The notes beneath the pieces are model-generated. The model saw nothing but the letters and a program-made list of their open reading frames with translations, was not told the DNA's origin and did no database searches. From an uncultured Eubacterium sp. (lineage in GTDB: Bacteria; Bacillota; Clostridia; Lachnospirales; Lachnospiraceae): 8,273 nt of DNA. The translations under genes and the position numbers were made by a program. Of this stretch, positions 6,635 to 8,273 are shown one piece after another. The stretch lies in assembly GCA_946412445.1 (NCBI GenBank), contig CAMKHH010000041.1, forward strand, positions 1-8,273. The letters run 5' to 3'. The stretch's first letter is position 1, and each line of letters begins with the position of its first letter.

Positions 6635-7288
6635 TTATTCGCCAAATACGGCTTTGTAGTCGGCCTGGAACTTTGCGATGCCGGCGTCTGTCAGCGGATG
6701 TTTGGTCATCTGTTCAATTACTTTGTAAGGAACGGTAGCAATATCCGCCCCTGCCAGAGCACAATCTGTTACATGAATCGTATTACGTACGCTGGCCGCG
6801 ATAATTTCGGTATCAATACCTGCAACCGCAAACATCTCACTGATCTCTTCAATCAGATCCACACCTCTTACATTAATATCATCCAGACGTCCAAGGAAGG
6901 GAGAAACATAAGATGCTCCGGCTCTCGCCGCCAGAAGTGCCTGGTTTGAGGAAAAAATCAGAGTGACATTCGTCTTGATACCTTCAGAGCTTAAAACTTT
7001 ACAGGCCTTTAACCCTTCTACCGTCATCGGGATTTTAACAACCATATTCGGATGAATGGCTGCGATTTCACGTCCCTCCTTGATCATACCTTCCGCATCT
7101 GTTGTCGTTGCCTTTACCTCGCCGCTGATTGGTCCATCCACGATAGAAGTGATTTCTTTTATAACTTCATTAAAATCTCTCCCTTCTTTTGCAATCAATG
7201 ACGGATTTGTGGTAACACCACAGATAACTCCCATGTCATTTGCTTTTCTGATGTCCTCTACATTGGCAGTATCAATAAAAAATTTCAT
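6635..7288 (-). CDS. tal: Transaldolase of the small FSA/TalC (MipB) family
   Basis: The 217-residue protein is a full-length single-domain TIM barrel of the TalC/FSA group. The Schiff-base lysine is Lys85 in MVVKIPMT (82-89). Other landmarks are [10 protein letters not shown] (1-10), GVTTNPSL (24-31), [18 protein letters not shown] (107-124) and [11 protein letters not shown] (127-137). Databases often name this family fructose-6-phosphate aldolase (fsa). Position 131 is Phe, where E. coli FsaA has the Tyr used for aldolase chemistry, and Glu57 replaces its Gln59, both as in B. subtilis TalC. Transaldolase activity (dihydroxyacetone transfer between sedoheptulose-7-phosphate and glyceraldehyde-3-phosphate) is therefore favoured. 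The ATG has GGGAGGG 7 nt upstream. It is the first gene of the operon with both transketolase subunits, which fits a non-oxidative pentose-phosphate role. Confidence 0.93.
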   Translation of the reverse strand: MKFFIDTANVEDIRKANDMGVICGVTTNPSLIAKEGRDFNEVIKEITSIVDGPISGEVKATTTDAEGMIKEGREIAAIHPNMVVKIPMTVEGLKACKVLSSEGIKTNVTLIFSSNQALLAARAGASYVSPFLGRLDDINVRGVDLIEEISEMFAVAGIDTEIIAASVRNTIHVTDCALAGADIATVPYKVIEQMTKHPLTDAGIAKFQADYKAVFGE

Positions 7289-7320
7289 GATAAATCCCTC
7301 CCTGAAAATGTATATTATAT

Positions 7321-7352
7321 GAATTCTCTGGTTTTAGTATACCACAGGATTC
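7321..7352 (-). terminator. Weak hairpin after recR, overlapping the tal promoter
   Basis: Bases 7321-7331 pair with 7342-7352 (10 of 11 positions, one G-U pair, one mismatch) around a 10-nt loop. It lies in the 83-bp gap between recR and tal and could weaken read-through from recR, but no T tract follows. It also covers the -10 region of the proposed tal promoter. Confidence 0.25.
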
Positions 7353-7363
7353 CATATCTTCAA
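7336..7363 (-). promoter_or_regulatory. Predicted extended -10 promoter of the tal-transketolase operon
   Basis: On the minus strand TTGAAG (7358-7363) and TATACT (7336-7341) are spaced 16 bp, and a TGG just before the hexamer gives an extended -10 (TGGTATACT). Initiation near 7329 would leave a leader of about 40 nt ending in the GGGAGGG ribosome site. A second TATAAT at 7314-7319 lacks a good -35 partner. Confidence 0.55.
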
Positions 7364-7371
7364 ACACTAAC

Positions 7372-7968
7372 TTAAAGTTCCACCCTTCCTTCAAGTGCAC
7401 GGAGCAGGGTGACTTCATCTATATACTCCAAATCTCCTCCCACCGGAACCCCGCTCGCAATTCTGGTTACCCTGATTCCGGTGGGTTTGATCAATTTGCT
7501 GATATACATTGCTGTAGTCTCTCCCTCCAGGCTGGAATTGGTCGCAATAATGACCTCCTCCACATCTCCCTGAAGCCTCTGCATCAACTCCTTGAGTTTA
7601 ATATCATCCGGACCGATTCCCAGCATCGGTGAGATGGCTCCGTGCAGGACATGGTACACCCCTTCGAATTTGCCTGTCTTCTCGTAGGCAGCCAGATCTC
7701 TGGTATTCTCCACAACCATAATCTGCTTATGGTCACGCTTGGGGTTACTGCAGATCGGGCAGGTTTCCTGATCTGTGAGCGTACAGCATTCCTTGCAATA
7801 CTGCACATTCTCCCTGGCTCCCTGGATTGCTTCCGTCAGCTGCTTTACCTGGTCTTTCGGCATATGAATGACGTGAAACGCCAGACGCTGAGCCGACTTG
7901 GTTCCGATTCCCGGAAGCCGTGAGAACTGCTCAATCAATCGGTTAATATGACTGCTATAATAATCCAT
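7372..7968 (-). CDS. recR: Recombination mediator protein RecR
   Basis: The 198-residue protein is a full-length RecR. It has an N-terminal helix-hairpin-helix (RLPGIGTKSAQRLAFH, 17-32), a four-cysteine zinc finger (Cys58, Cys61, Cys70, Cys73), a Toprim domain from about 81 to 175 (MVVENTRDL and the acidic segment IIATNSSLEGE at 140-150), and the C-terminal GVPVGGDLEYIDEVTL (173-188). With RecO and sometimes RecF it loads RecA on single-stranded DNA bound by SSB during gap repair. Its ATG shares one base with the TGA of the upstream ybaB-like gene (TGATG), a classic coupling arrangement. That order, ybaB then recR, is the usual end of a dnaX-ybaB-recR cluster. No key residue looks altered. 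Confidence 0.97.
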   Translation of the reverse strand: MDYYSSHINRLIEQFSRLPGIGTKSAQRLAFHVIHMPKDQVKQLTEAIQGARENVQYCKECCTLTDQETCPICSNPKRDHKQIMVVENTRDLAAYEKTGKFEGVYHVLHGAISPMLGIGPDDIKLKELMQRLQGDVEEVIIATNSSLEGETTAMYISKLIKPTGIRVTRIASGVPVGGDLEYIDEVTLLRALEGRVEL

Positions 7969-8273
7969 CAGAAGGGTAAGCCTCCGCCCATGCCGCCGAG
8001 ACCTCCTGTCATCTTGGACATCATAGTGGCGGATTCCTCCTCCACCTGGCGCAGTGCTTCATTGCAGGCCGCCATAATGAGGTCCTCCAGCATTTCAATA
8101 TCGTCCGGGTCCACTACCTCTTCAGCCAGCTTCACCTTTGTAATCTCTTTTTTTCCTGAAATTGTAACTTCAACCGCACCGCCGCCGGCAGATGCAGTAA
8201 ACGCTTTTTCCTCCAGGTTTTTCTGGTTCTCTTCCATCTGCTTCTGCATTTTCTGCGCCTGCTTCATCAGATT
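7968..8273 (-). CDS. YbaB/EbfC family nucleoid-associated protein (5' end outside window)
   Basis: The visible 101 codons plus stop cover most of a YbaB/EbfC protein. They include an N-terminal helix rich in Gln, Lys and Met ([20 protein letters not shown]), the conserved strand segment [18 protein letters not shown], the acidic helix [20 protein letters not shown], and a Gly/Met-rich tail ([12 protein letters not shown]). The frame stays open to the last base of the window (codons for Asn-Leu precede the internal Met). The Met at 8265-8267 is therefore probably not the true start, since family members usually have a short Gly/Pro/Met-rich leader before NLMKQAQ. Members are small dimers that bind DNA and are thought to help organise the nucleoid or recombination. 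Its stop overlaps the recR start by one base. Confidence 0.93.
   Translation of the reverse strand, partial: NLMKQAQKMQKQMEENQKNLEEKAFTASAGGGAVEVTISGKKEITKVKLAEEVVDPDDIEMLEDLIMAACNEALRQVEEESATMMSKMTGGLGGMGGGLPF

Noticed and set aside
5758..6645. Possible broken single transketolase gene split by a frameshift
   Set aside because: Both halves have their own ribosome sites, normal ends and complete domains, as in the known two-subunit transketolases.

Overview
The window looks like a chromosomal segment from an endospore-forming member of the Clostridia, most likely the Lachnospiraceae. The reasons are a YyaC-type spore protein gene, a transketolase split into two subunits, a DUF5711-like protein next to a CvpA-like protein, and strong AGGAGG-like ribosome binding sites. 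The placement is an inference from gene content, because no 16S or other phylogenetic marker was available to compare.

Layout, left to right. Bases 3-187 are a palindrome-rich, non-coding interspersed repeat with 12-bp terminal inverted repeats. Bases 209-3875 (minus strand) hold a probable three-gene envelope operon, transcribed right to left. Its first gene encodes a cytoplasmic MPN/JAMM-like domain, a membrane helix, a long linker and a LysM domain. Its second encodes a single-pass membrane protein with an acidic repeat tail and an extracytoplasmic beta-propeller-like region (DUF5711-like). Its third encodes a CvpA-family membrane protein. Bases 3876-4118 are a divergent intergenic region, with a vegetative-type promoter facing left and a forespore-type (sigma F/G) promoter facing right. 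The rightward gene is yyaC (4119-4730), followed by a hairpin shared with the convergent operon. Bases 4829-7288 (minus) are a non-oxidative pentose-phosphate operon: transaldolase, then the transketolase N-terminal subunit, then its C-terminal subunit. It has its own extended -10 promoter. Bases 7372-8273 (minus) hold recR and the 3' part of a ybaB-like gene, the usual tail of a dnaX-ybaB-recR cluster that continues beyond the right edge.

How the genes work together. The transaldolase and transketolase genes give a compact non-oxidative pentose-phosphate branch that interconverts C3 to C7 sugar phosphates. The recR/ybaB pair belongs to DNA repair and nucleoid maintenance. The left operon is the least understood part. 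All three products are membrane-anchored, and one can bind peptidoglycan through LysM while showing a cytoplasmic MPN fold that has lost every metal ligand. It sits back to back with a gene that has a forespore-type promoter.

Several starts were set downstream of the longest open frame because a strong ribosome binding site, or a promoter, lies inside the longer version. The most interesting items are the pseudo-JAMM/LysM fusion and its operon, the in-frame 36-bp tandem repeat, the sigma F/G promoter of yyaC, and the palindromic repeat at the left edge.
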